From assembly GCA_002476625.1 (NCBI GenBank), contig DLLC01000001.1, forward strand, positions 1 to 6,850: a stretch of DNA of 6,850 bases. Reading direction: 5' to 3'. The position numbers were made by a program, and so were the translations under genes. Below the pieces are notes generated by a model that saw only the letters and a program-made list of their open reading frames with translations, was not told the origin of the DNA and did not search any database. The DNA comes from Porphyromonadaceae bacterium UBA7572 (lineage in GTDB: Bacteria; Bacteroidota; Bacteroidia; Bacteroidales; Muribaculaceae). Below, piece after piece: positions 1 to 5,919 of the stretch (the first letter of the stretch is position 1; each line of letters starts with the position of its first letter).

Positions 1-1773
1 TTTTACCGGACAGCAATAAAATTTTAGCTTAGTCCCAATCGGTGCGTCGGCTGAGTGATATGGGGTTTCGTTTTCAGGGATTATTATAGATGTGGCGAAG
101 AAATTTTTGGGCGAATTTGAAATATGTGTTATTTCAGAGAAACTTAATTTTGAGAGCCCGTTGATTTTTGGAGGGTTTATGACATAAAGATATTCTTTAG
201 CTCGAGTAGTGGCTGTATAGCACCATTTTAACTGGAAGTCCGACAGCCCGCATTGTCCAATGTAGTCAACGAACACGCTTTTCCATTCGCCACCTTGTGC
301 CTTGTGACATGTGATGGCGTAGCCAAATTTCGTTTGCAAGGCGTTCATGTATTGGTCGTTTTGCAGTAGCTGTTTGAATTCTTTGGTACCTTCTTTGATT
401 ATAGGGTGGCTCTTTTTGACACGTATGCAGAAATCGATGTAGAGGGCACGTGTTTCCCACACGGAGAGACTTCTCTCCTTGCTGAATAATAGGTTTTCTA
501 TTACAAATGTTGAAAATTCCAGGCCATAGTCTGGGAAAAGAAGTTTAACTTTTCGGAAATGTAAATCAATATGTCTCTTGTCGTTATTGATGGTGACAGG
601 AATATGTTTGTGTGTGACTTCTTCACCAACTTCGGTTACAACGCACATGTCGCCATTAAACACTCGCCCATTGTTTTCTGTGTATGAGTTTTTGTTGTTA
701 AGCAAGATGTCACCCACTTGAAGAGGAATTAAAGCATCTGACAGGCCTTCATATGATTGGGTTTTTAAGATGGTGGAAAAGTAGTTTTCGCGTATGGCCA
801 TATTGTATTGGTAACACTGTTTGTTGCTGTGACAAACGATGACGCTGCTTCCAACAGCTGGTTGAGGATACATCGAAATGTATTTGCCGATGATTTCACT
901 GGATGGGATTTCTGTGATATCGTCACCATTGTCTTCTATTCTTAGGCTTGTTCGTTTGCTTGTTTTGAGAAGGGTACGAATGTCAATGCTGGCCTTTAAA
1001 ATACCACTTTGTTCTTTTTGGCGGAGCACGTTGGTTAAAAACGCTTCTTCCACTTTTAGTCCAAGAGATGTGAGGTGGCTGGCGCTCATAGCTCGAGAGA
1101 AGTTTTCGCCAATAGGGGGAAGCTGGGCATCGTCTCCAACAAAGATGATTTTACAGCAATTGTCACTTTTGTTGGAGTCGCAGAATTGTTTAATGGCATC
1201 ATTTAGCATGCTTTCATCGTCTTTGCTGTTAAGAAGTAGAGACTTGGGGATAAAGTTGTTTAATGCCATAGAACGATAAATGAGCAGGTCGCTCAGCAGC
1301 CGTCCTGAACCGAACTTCAGGAATTCGGTATGGCTAACAATATCGCCTATCATAGAACTTTCGTCCACGATTAAAACCCTTGTGCATTCAGGAATTTCTT
1401 CCAAAGGAAATATGTATTCGCATTTCTTTTTGCTGTAGTCTTTGTTGTTAGTCTCAAGGCAGATCAGCTCACGTGAATATATTAGGGAATGTACAGTGCA
1501 AGCGTCAATTCCTTTAGATTTTAATACTCTTGCAGCTCTTCCTGTGGGAGTGAGTACATAGAATGGCTTGTTTTTGTCATTGGCTGAGGTTTCACTGCTG
1601 CTATTGCCTTTTTTTGATAAGTCTTCACATATCCATTTTATCATGGTGGTTTTACCAGTTCCAGCATAGCCATGCAGAATGAATATGTCATTGTCGCTGG
1701 CAAGGAAGTCGTTGATTTGGCTCAGCACTTGCTGCTGCTCCTGAGTAGGGATTAGTTTCTGCTTTTCTTCCAT
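1..1773 (-). CDS. RecD-like superfamily 1 ATP-dependent DNA helicase (partial, C-terminus beyond left edge)
   Basis: Reading from the ATG at 1773 the frame stays open to base 1, giving 591 residues without a stop, so the C-terminus is outside the window. All main SF1 helicase motifs are present in order: a Q-motif-like start (PTQEQQQVL, residues 9-17), Walker A GYAGTGKTT (35-43, Lys41), motif Ia LTPTGRAARVL (74-84) with TVHSLIY after it (93-99), Walker B VDESSM (136-141), motif III VGDDAQLPPIG (212-222), motif IV LTNVLRQ with SGI (246-258), motif V with CHKAQGGEW (489-497) and motif VI YTATTRAKEYLYV (519-531). HKAQGxEW plus TATTRA is typical of the RecD/RecD2 C-terminal core (UvrD_C_2) rather than PIF1. 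The protein should unwind DNA with ATP; its partner and pathway are unknown. There is no RecD2 N-terminal HhH domain, because the ATPase begins almost at residue 1. FGSGRLL (154-160) lies in a long segment between motifs II and III. Sampled lines are about 40% G+C against 55-60% in rarA, which hints at transfer. The family is secure; the biological role is not. Confidence 0.93.
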   Translation of the reverse strand, partial: MEEKQKLIPTQEQQQVLSQINDFLASDNDIFILHGYAGTGKTTMIKWICEDLSKKGNSSSETSANDKNKPFYVLTPTGRAARVLKSKGIDACTVHSLIYSRELICLETNNKDYSKKKCEYIFPLEEIPECTRVLIVDESSMIGDIVSHTEFLKFGSGRLLSDLLIYRSMALNNFIPKSLLLNSKDDESMLNDAIKQFCDSNKSDNCCKIIFVGDDAQLPPIGENFSRAMSASHLTSLGLKVEEAFLTNVLRQKEQSGILKASIDIRTLLKTSKRTSLRIEDNGDDITEIPSSEIIGKYISMYPQPAVGSSVIVCHSNKQCYQYNMAIRENYFSTILKTQSYEGLSDALIPLQVGDILLNNKNSYTENNGRVFNGDMCVVTEVGEEVTHKHIPVTINNDKRHIDLHFRKVKLLFPDYGLEFSTFVIENLLFSKERSLSVWETRALYIDFCIRVKKSHPIIKEGTKEFKQLLQNDQYMNALQTKFGYAITCHKAQGGEWKSVFVDYIGQCGLSDFQLKWCYTATTRAKEYLYVINPPKINGLSKLSFSEITHISNSPKNFFATSIIIPENETPYHSADAPIGTKLKFYCCPVK

Positions 1774-1804
1774 TTCTGTATTATTGTTTTATATGTCACA
1801 ATGG

Positions 1805-1820
1805 AGCAAAAAACGTGCCA
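1805..1820 (-). promoter_or_regulatory. Candidate sigma-54 (-24/-12) promoter for the helicase gene
   Basis: On the minus strand the bases read TGGCACG-TTTT-TTGC-T, which matches the established sigma-54 consensus TGGCACG-N4-TTGCW at every specified position and keeps the invariant GG-N10-GC spacing. Taking the GC as -13/-12, transcription would start near 1794, leaving a leader of about 21 bases before the ATG at 1773. The element lies between the nhaC stop and the helicase start and points into the helicase. A competing weak housekeeping-type -7 box, TCAATTTG (1819-1826, one mismatch to TAnnTTTG), overlaps it but has no good TTTG at the right distance upstream. The rest of the 1774-1865 gap shows no convincing terminator or gene. 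The match is seen directly; activity in vivo and the activator are inferred. Confidence 0.55.
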
Positions 1821-1865
1821 AATTGACAGATAATGTAATAATAAATGGAAGAACTGTAAAGCTTT

Positions 1866-3182
1866 TTATTTGGATTTGGGGCGGGGGAGATTGAAGAGGA
1901 TGGAGAGGACGACCATTGTCGCGAGGGCACAGGTGTAGTAGAGGTGAGGCAGGAACGCCACGGGGCTGAGGTGCGCAAGGCCTGCTGCCATGAGCGACTG
2001 AGCTCCGTATGGGATTACACTCTGTATGATGCACGAGCAGGTGTCGAGCAGGCTTGCCACTTTTCTGGCATCGAGATTGAATTTGAGCGATATGCTGTGG
2101 GCTATATCGCCTACGGTGATGATGGCGATGGTGTTGTTGGCAGTGCATAGATTCACCATGCTCACGAGCATAGCCACCACGGCCTGAGCGCCACGGCCGC
2201 TGCTGATGCGGTGAGTGAGCACCTGTATGATATAGGTGACGCCTCCGTTGTGGCTGATCACTCCAAGCAGCCCAGCCGCCAGTAGGGTGACTATAATGAG
2301 GTCGCTCATGTCCTTGATGCCATTCCCCATATATCCGCACATTTCAATTAAGCTCACGCCGGTGAGGCCGCACAGGGCGATGACGATGCACGAAATGATG
2401 CCCCAAGTGAGCACTATCAGCACATTGACTCCAAGCATTGCCGACACTATCACTATCAGGTATGGCAGAATGCTCCACCATGAGGCTGTGGTGATCTGTG
2501 GCTGGGCCGTTGGCTCGATGCCACCGATGAAAACGTATATACCGAGGGTGACAATGGCTGCGGGAAGGGCAATCCACAGGTTGGTTTTGAACTTGTCGTT
2601 CATCTTCACCTTTTGGCTTCGGGTGGACGCTATGGTGGTGTCGCTGATAAACGACAGGTTGTCGCCAAAAAACGAGCCGCCCAGCACCACCGACACAAGA
2701 AATGCCGTGTCGGCCCCTGTGCTTTGCGCCAGCTGGCAGGCAAATGGCGTGAGCGCCACGATGGTGCCCACTGATGTGCCTATCGACATGGAGATAAAGC
2801 ACGCTGTGACAAATAGGCCCGGCACAATGAATATGGACGGCAACGCCGCGAGCGCAAGGTTCACTGTGGCATCAATGGCGCCAATGCCCTTGGCGAGGGC
2901 GGAGAACGCTCCTGCCAGAAAGAAAATCCATATCATGTAGAGCACATTGCTGTTAGCTGCGCCTTTTGAGAATATCTCTATGCGCTCGGTAATGCTCATC
3001 TTGGGCATGAACAGCAAAGCCCACATAGAGGCGATAATGAAGGCTATGGACAATGGCATCTTGTAGAAATCGCCAATAATGACCGACACCACCACGTAGA
3101 GTAGCAGAAACACCATGATGGGTGAGAGTGCCAGTAGGCCTTTGGCAGTGCTGATATGCTGTGTGGAATTGTCTTTTTCCAT
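1866..3182 (-). CDS. nhaC: NhaC-family Na+/H+ antiporter
   Basis: This is a 438-residue, strongly hydrophobic inner-membrane protein with about 10-12 likely membrane segments, for example at residues 15-36, 43-59, 80-98, 116-134, 205-220, 238-271, 295-310 and 405-431. Family signatures are visible: GTSVGT (135-140), GGSFFGDNLSFISDTT (168-183; the family hallmark is FGDxxSxxSDTT), TANNTIAII (347-355) and IIQSVIPYGAQ (385-395). These place it in the NhaC antiporter family (ion transporter superfamily), which exchanges Na+ for H+; some relatives instead couple Na+ to organic acids or amino acids, so the substrate is less certain than the fold. I choose the ATG at 3182. The frame stays open to a TTG at 3254, but that codon lies in the -33 box of a perfect promoter and upstream of its expected start point, and the extra 24 residues are not hydrophobic-domain-like. 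The gene is divergent from the LRR protein gene, and its stop is 92 bases before the helicase start. Confidence 0.9.
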   Translation of the reverse strand: MEKDNSTQHISTAKGLLALSPIMVFLLLYVVVSVIIGDFYKMPLSIAFIIASMWALLFMPKMSITERIEIFSKGAANSNVLYMIWIFFLAGAFSALAKGIGAIDATVNLALAALPSIFIVPGLFVTACFISMSIGTSVGTIVALTPFACQLAQSTGADTAFLVSVVLGGSFFGDNLSFISDTTIASTRSQKVKMNDKFKTNLWIALPAAIVTLGIYVFIGGIEPTAQPQITTASWWSILPYLIVIVSAMLGVNVLIVLTWGIISCIVIALCGLTGVSLIEMCGYMGNGIKDMSDLIIVTLLAAGLLGVISHNGGVTYIIQVLTHRISSGRGAQAVVAMLVSMVNLCTANNTIAIITVGDIAHSISLKFNLDARKVASLLDTCSCIIQSVIPYGAQSLMAAGLAHLSPVAFLPHLYYTCALATMVVLSILFNLPRPKSK

Positions 3183-3224
3183 TTGTATGGTTGCGATATT
3201 TTGTTTGTTGCGTGAAATGCTGTG

Positions 3225-3255
3225 CAAAATTACTGCTAAAATATTGTTTTGCAAA
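3225..3255 (-). promoter_or_regulatory. Bacteroidetes-type housekeeping promoter of nhaC
   Basis: The minus strand carries TTTG (3255-3252), a 19-base spacer, and TAATTTTG (3232-3225). This matches the Bacteroides primary sigma (sigma-ABfr) consensus of TTTG at -33 and TAnnTTTG at -7 exactly, at the usual 19-21 base spacing. Transcription should start roughly at 3218-3222, about 40 bases ahead of the ATG at 3182. The -33 box sits inside the 10-base palindrome TTTTGCAAAA (3247-3256). This element is what decides the nhaC start codon. Confidence 0.75.
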
Positions 3256-3292
3256 ATTTATTTCTTTTTGTAGTAAAAATCGCAGCGTGTTA

Positions 3293-3324
3293 GTTGGTAA
3301 TCTCCATCATTCTCACTAACTTCG
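3293..3324 (+). promoter_or_regulatory. Possible housekeeping promoter of the LRR-dockerin gene
   Basis: GTTG (3293-3296), 20 bases, then TAACTTCG (3317-3324) resembles the Bacteroidetes TTTG / TAnnTTTG pattern with one mismatch in each box. Transcription would start near 3331, leaving about 27 bases before the ATG at 3358. An alternative pair, TTTG at 3267-3270 with TTAGTTGG at 3290-3297 (19-base spacer), has a perfect -33 box but two mismatches at -7. The region from 3256 to 3357 otherwise shows only AT-rich leader and no Shine-Dalgarno sequence, as is usual in this phylum. Confidence 0.4.
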
Positions 3325-3357
3325 TATATTACTATATCATACTAAAAAAACTGACAA

Positions 3358-4527
3358 ATGAAGCTACGAAACACCGTGTCGGCAATCATATTGGCGCTGG
3401 GCGCTTTTATCACAGCCGCAGCCCAGCAGTTGGAGGCCAATGGCATTAACTACGTGATAGATGGCGGCGGCAATGCCTCTGTCGTGCTTGGCGATAATTT
3501 TTACACGGGCAAAATCGTTGTTCCTGCCCAGGCCGGGTCAGCGCCCGTGACGAGGTTAGGGTTTGGTGCTTTCAACTCCTGCCATGGCTTGACGGGCGTT
3601 GATCTGCCACAAAGCATTGTGGAGATTGGCGACTATGCCTTTAATGCCTGCGACTCTCTCACTGCGGTCAAGATACCTGAATCGGTGACCCGAATTGGCG
3701 CATTCGCCTTCCATGGCTGCACCCGGATATTGGATATGACTTTGCCCGATGCGCTCACGAGCATAGGCGACGAGGCGTTTTTCGGTTGCACTGCTTTGAA
3801 AACCGTGAAAATAGGTAAGAATGTGGCGGAGATAGGGCAACGTGCCTTCCAACGCTGCACGCAGCTTAAAAGCATCACTGTGGATCCAGAGAATCAGTGG
3901 TATTGCGACGTGAATGGCATATTGATGACAAAAGACGCGCGCAGCCTCATAACGTTTTCACGCAAGAACACATCATGGCGCAGCTATACCGTTCCTTCAA
4001 CCGTGGCCAGCATCTCGGCATTTGCCTTCTATGGATGCGACGCGATGAAGTCTGTCACCTTGCCCGACGGGCTGCAGACGATTGGAGAGTGGGCGTTTGC
4101 CAACTGCACAGTCATGGGCTCGTTCAGCTTGCCGGCAAGCGTAACCCACATAGGTGCCAACGCGTTCTTCGGCATGAAGAATTGCAAGGCATTCTACTGC
4201 GCCACAGTCGATCCACTCGTTTTGCGCGAAACGGCTTCGCCATTCGGTATGTTCACCGACCTCTCTGCCTGCACGCTGTATGTGCCTAACGCCGAGGCCG
4301 TGGCGAAATACGCAGCCGCTCCTGTGTGGAAAGAGTTTGGCAGCATTGTGGCATACCTTGGCGATGTGAATGGTGATGGAGTGGTGAATGTAAGCGATGT
4401 AACCACCCTTATCAACAGTATTTTAGGTGATGCTGAATGCGACCCTAAAACGTGCGACATCAACTGCGACGGCGAGGTGAACGTGAGCGATGTTACGGCA
4501 TTAATCAATACTATACTTGAACAATAA
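3358..4527 (+). CDS. Secreted BspA-type leucine-rich-repeat protein with C-terminal dockerin
   Basis: The protein has 389 residues. Residues 1-22 form a Sec signal peptide: Lys/Arg near the start, a hydrophobic core, and an AAA site before QQ. There is no lipobox cysteine. Residues 64 to about 275 hold tandem LRR_5 (BspA-like, Treponema pallidum-type) repeats of about 23 residues with the pattern IGxxAFxxCxxLxxVxLPxxL, interrupted at 177-207 by the DPENQWYCDVNGILM-type insert that is common in this family. A typical closing segment, LYVPNAEAVAKY with WKEF (307-327), follows. Residues 335-389 are a type I dockerin of two F-hand loops (DVNGDGVVNVSD at 336-347 and DINCDGEVNVSD at 367-378), with Ca2+ ligands at loop positions 1, 3, 5, 9 and 12. 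No cohesin, catalytic domain, membrane anchor or recognisable type IX sorting domain is seen. BspA-like proteins bind host or bacterial surfaces; the dockerin suggests docking to a cohesin or an unknown partner. The specific ligand is unknown. The gene is divergent from nhaC and 14 bases before rarA. Confidence 0.9.
   Translation: MKLRNTVSAIILALGAFITAAAQQLEANGINYVIDGGGNASVVLGDNFYTGKIVVPAQAGSAPVTRLGFGAFNSCHGLTGVDLPQSIVEIGDYAFNACDSLTAVKIPESVTRIGAFAFHGCTRILDMTLPDALTSIGDEAFFGCTALKTVKIGKNVAEIGQRAFQRCTQLKSITVDPENQWYCDVNGILMTKDARSLITFSRKNTSWRSYTVPSTVASISAFAFYGCDAMKSVTLPDGLQTIGEWAFANCTVMGSFSLPASVTHIGANAFFGMKNCKAFYCATVDPLVLRETASPFGMFTDLSACTLYVPNAEAVAKYAAAPVWKEFGSIVAYLGDVNGDGVVNVSDVTTLINSILGDAECDPKTCDINCDGEVNVSDVTALINTILEQ
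3547..4182 (+). repeat. Tandem leucine-rich repeats (LRR_5 / BspA-type), protein level
   Basis: About eight units of roughly 23 residues (69 bases) repeat the core IGxxAFxxC, for example IGDYAFNAC, IGAFAFHGC, IGDEAFFGC, IGQRAFQRC, ISAFAFYGC, IGEWAFANC and IGANAFFGM. The last unit has Met where the others carry Cys, which suits an end-cap position. DNA identity between units is low, so this is old protein-level duplication, not a recent expansion. Confidence 0.85.
4363..4518 (+). repeat. Duplicated dockerin F-hand repeat
   Basis: Two 21-residue copies, at 4363-4425 and 4456-4518, share D-x-N-x-D-G-x-V-N-V-S-D-V-T and then LIN-x-IL. The linker between them is ten residues and contains two cysteines. 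The copies differ at many third codon positions, so the duplication is not recent. The Ca2+ ligand pattern is intact in both. Confidence 0.85.
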
Positions 4528-4541
4528 CACACTACTGAAAA

Positions 4542-5837
4542 ATGAGTTTTCAACCATTGGCAGAGCGACTGCGTCCGAAGTCGCTCGATGAATATATTGG
4601 GCAGCGTCATTTGGTGGGGCCGGGTGCGGTGATCCGCCGAATGATAGAGAGTGGTAACATTGCGTCGTTCATATTGTGGGGACCTCCAGGCGTGGGAAAG
4701 ACCACGCTGGCGCGCATCATAGCCGAACAGACGAAAGTGCCGTTCTACACCCTTTCTGCCGTTACCTCAGGCGTGAAGGAAGTGCGCGAGGTGCTTGAGC
4801 GCTGCAAGGCCGATGCGCAGAGCGTGTTCACAAAAGGCCGTCCAATCCTTTTTATCGATGAGATACACCGCTTTAATAAGTCGCAGCAGGACTCGCTTCT
4901 TGGCGCGGTGGAGAATGGCACTGTCACGCTTATTGGCGCCACCACCGAGAATCCCTCGTTTGAAGTGATTCGGCCGCTGTTGTCGCGCGCTCAAGTGTAT
5001 GTGCTTCAGCCTCTTGATAAAGACGATCTGCTTCAGCTCCTCGATCATGCCCTCAAGACCGACCCTATATTTCAAGACCGTGAAGTGAGGGTGGAGGAGA
5101 CCGAGGCGTTGCTCCGGTTTAGTGGCGGTGATGCACGGAAACTGCTCAACATTCTCGATTTGCTTCATCAGTCGCTCGATGAAAAGGAGCCATTTGTGCT
5201 CAATGATAAAGTGGTGACCGAACGCCTGCAGCAAAACCCAATGGCTTTCGACAAGGACGGAGAGATGCACTACGACATCATTTCGGCTTTCATCAAGTCG
5301 ATTCGGGGCAGCGACCCTGACGCTGCCGTCTATTGGCTTGCTCGCCTCATTGCCGGTGGGGAAGACCCTAAATTCATTGCCCGCCGCCTGTGCATTTCTG
5401 CCGCAGAGGACATTGGCTTGGCCAATCCCAACGCTTTGCTCTTGGCTAACGCCACATTCGACATAATCAACAAAATCGGCTGGCCAGAGGGCAGAATTCC
5501 GCTGAGTGAGTGCGCCATCTATCTTGCCGCGTCGGCCAAGAGCAATTCGGCGTACTGTGCCATCAACGATGCGCTACAGCTTGTTGAGCAGACGGGGAAT
5601 GCCCCGGTGCCCCTGCACCTGCGAAATGCGCCCACCAAACTGATGAAGCAACTTGGGTATGGGCGTGACTATATGTATGCCCACGACTATCCCGGCCACT
5701 TCGTGCGGCAGCAGTATATGCCCGACCAGCTACAAGGCAAGCAGCTGTGGCAGCCTCAGGACAATGCTGCCGAGGCGCAAATGGCTGCCCGCCAGCAGGC
5801 CCGCTGGAACCCTCAGCCACCAGAAGATGAAAAATGA
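4542..5837 (+). CDS. rarA: Replication-associated recombination protein A (RarA/MgsA), AAA+ ATPase
   Basis: The protein has 431 residues, the normal length for RarA. It is a clamp-loader-like, tetramer-forming AAA+ ATPase related to eukaryotic WRNIP1/Mgs1; it works with SSB and RecA at stalled or gapped replication forks in the cytoplasm. Visible features in order: the family N-terminus LAERLRPKSLDEYIGQ (6-21), Walker A GPPGVGKTT (47-55, Lys53), Walker B ILFIDE (102-107, Asp106/Glu107) followed by IHRFNKSQQD, sensor 1 IGATTENPSF (131-140), arginine finger in PLLSRA (Arg149), sensor 2 GGDARKLLN (195-203), and from about 264 the MgsA C-terminal oligomerisation domain with YWLARLIAGGEDP, SAAEDIGLANP (286-296) and YMYAHDYPG (377-385). 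It begins 14 bases after the LRR-dockerin stop with no clear promoter of its own in that gap, so read-through from the upstream gene is likely. It converges on purL across a hairpin. No key residue is missing. Confidence 0.96.
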   Translation: MSFQPLAERLRPKSLDEYIGQRHLVGPGAVIRRMIESGNIASFILWGPPGVGKTTLARIIAEQTKVPFYTLSAVTSGVKEVREVLERCKADAQSVFTKGRPILFIDEIHRFNKSQQDSLLGAVENGTVTLIGATTENPSFEVIRPLLSRAQVYVLQPLDKDDLLQLLDHALKTDPIFQDREVRVEETEALLRFSGGDARKLLNILDLLHQSLDEKEPFVLNDKVVTERLQQNPMAFDKDGEMHYDIISAFIKSIRGSDPDAAVYWLARLIAGGEDPKFIARRLCISAAEDIGLANPNALLLANATFDIINKIGWPEGRIPLSECAIYLAASAKSNSAYCAINDALQLVEQTGNAPVPLHLRNAPTKLMKQLGYGRDYMYAHDYPGHFVRQQYMPDQLQGKQLWQPQDNAAEAQMAARQQARWNPQPPEDEK

Positions 5838-5861
5838 AATGAGCGCGTATGTGCATAAGCG

Positions 5862-5898
5862 AGGCAGCCCACCGAATATGAAAGTCGGTGGGCTGCCT
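5862..5898. terminator. Hairpin terminator between convergent rarA and purL
   Basis: A perfect 14-bp inverted repeat, AGGCAGCCCACCGA (5862-5875) and TCGGTGGGCTGCCT (5885-5898), closes a 9-base loop. It lies 24 bases after the rarA stop and 21 bases beyond the purL stop at 5920, so it can serve both genes. The tail on the plus strand is TATTAAAT, AT-rich but not a true T-run, and the minus side has no T-run either, so strict factor-independent termination is not certain. The stem itself is seen directly. Confidence 0.8.
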
Positions 5899-5919
5899 TA
5901 TTAAATAATGTGGTATGGA

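Noticed and set aside
878..1279. Plus-strand open frame of 133 codons in the helicase region
   Set aside because: It is antisense to the continuous helicase frame, which carries motifs III and IV in this interval.
1819..1826. TCAATTTG as a housekeeping -7 box for the helicase
   Set aside because: It has one mismatch and no good TTTG 19-21 bases upstream, so it is weaker than the overlapping sigma-54 type match, though not excluded.
1789..2340. Minus-strand open frame of 183 codons overlapping the end of nhaC
   Set aside because: It is an out-of-frame reading of nhaC; the His/Pro/Arg-rich product looks like a frame shadow.
2236..2940. Open frame of 234 codons on the plus strand
   Set aside because: It is antisense to nhaC, whose membrane segments and family motifs are clear. 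No domain is seen in the product.
3183..3254. 24-residue N-terminal extension of nhaC from a TTG codon
   Set aside because: The TTG overlaps the -33 box of a perfect promoter, and the extension lies largely upstream of the expected transcript start. The ATG at 3182 fits better.
3547..4182. Regularly spaced repeat that might be taken for a repeat array such as CRISPR
   Set aside because: The periodicity of about 69 bases is in the protein (LRR units) and the DNA copies are diverged; there are no identical repeats with unique spacers.
5653..5904. Small plus-strand open frame overlapping the rarA end and reading through the hairpin
   Set aside because: It is out of frame with rarA and crosses a strong hairpin; it has no start context or recognisable domain.
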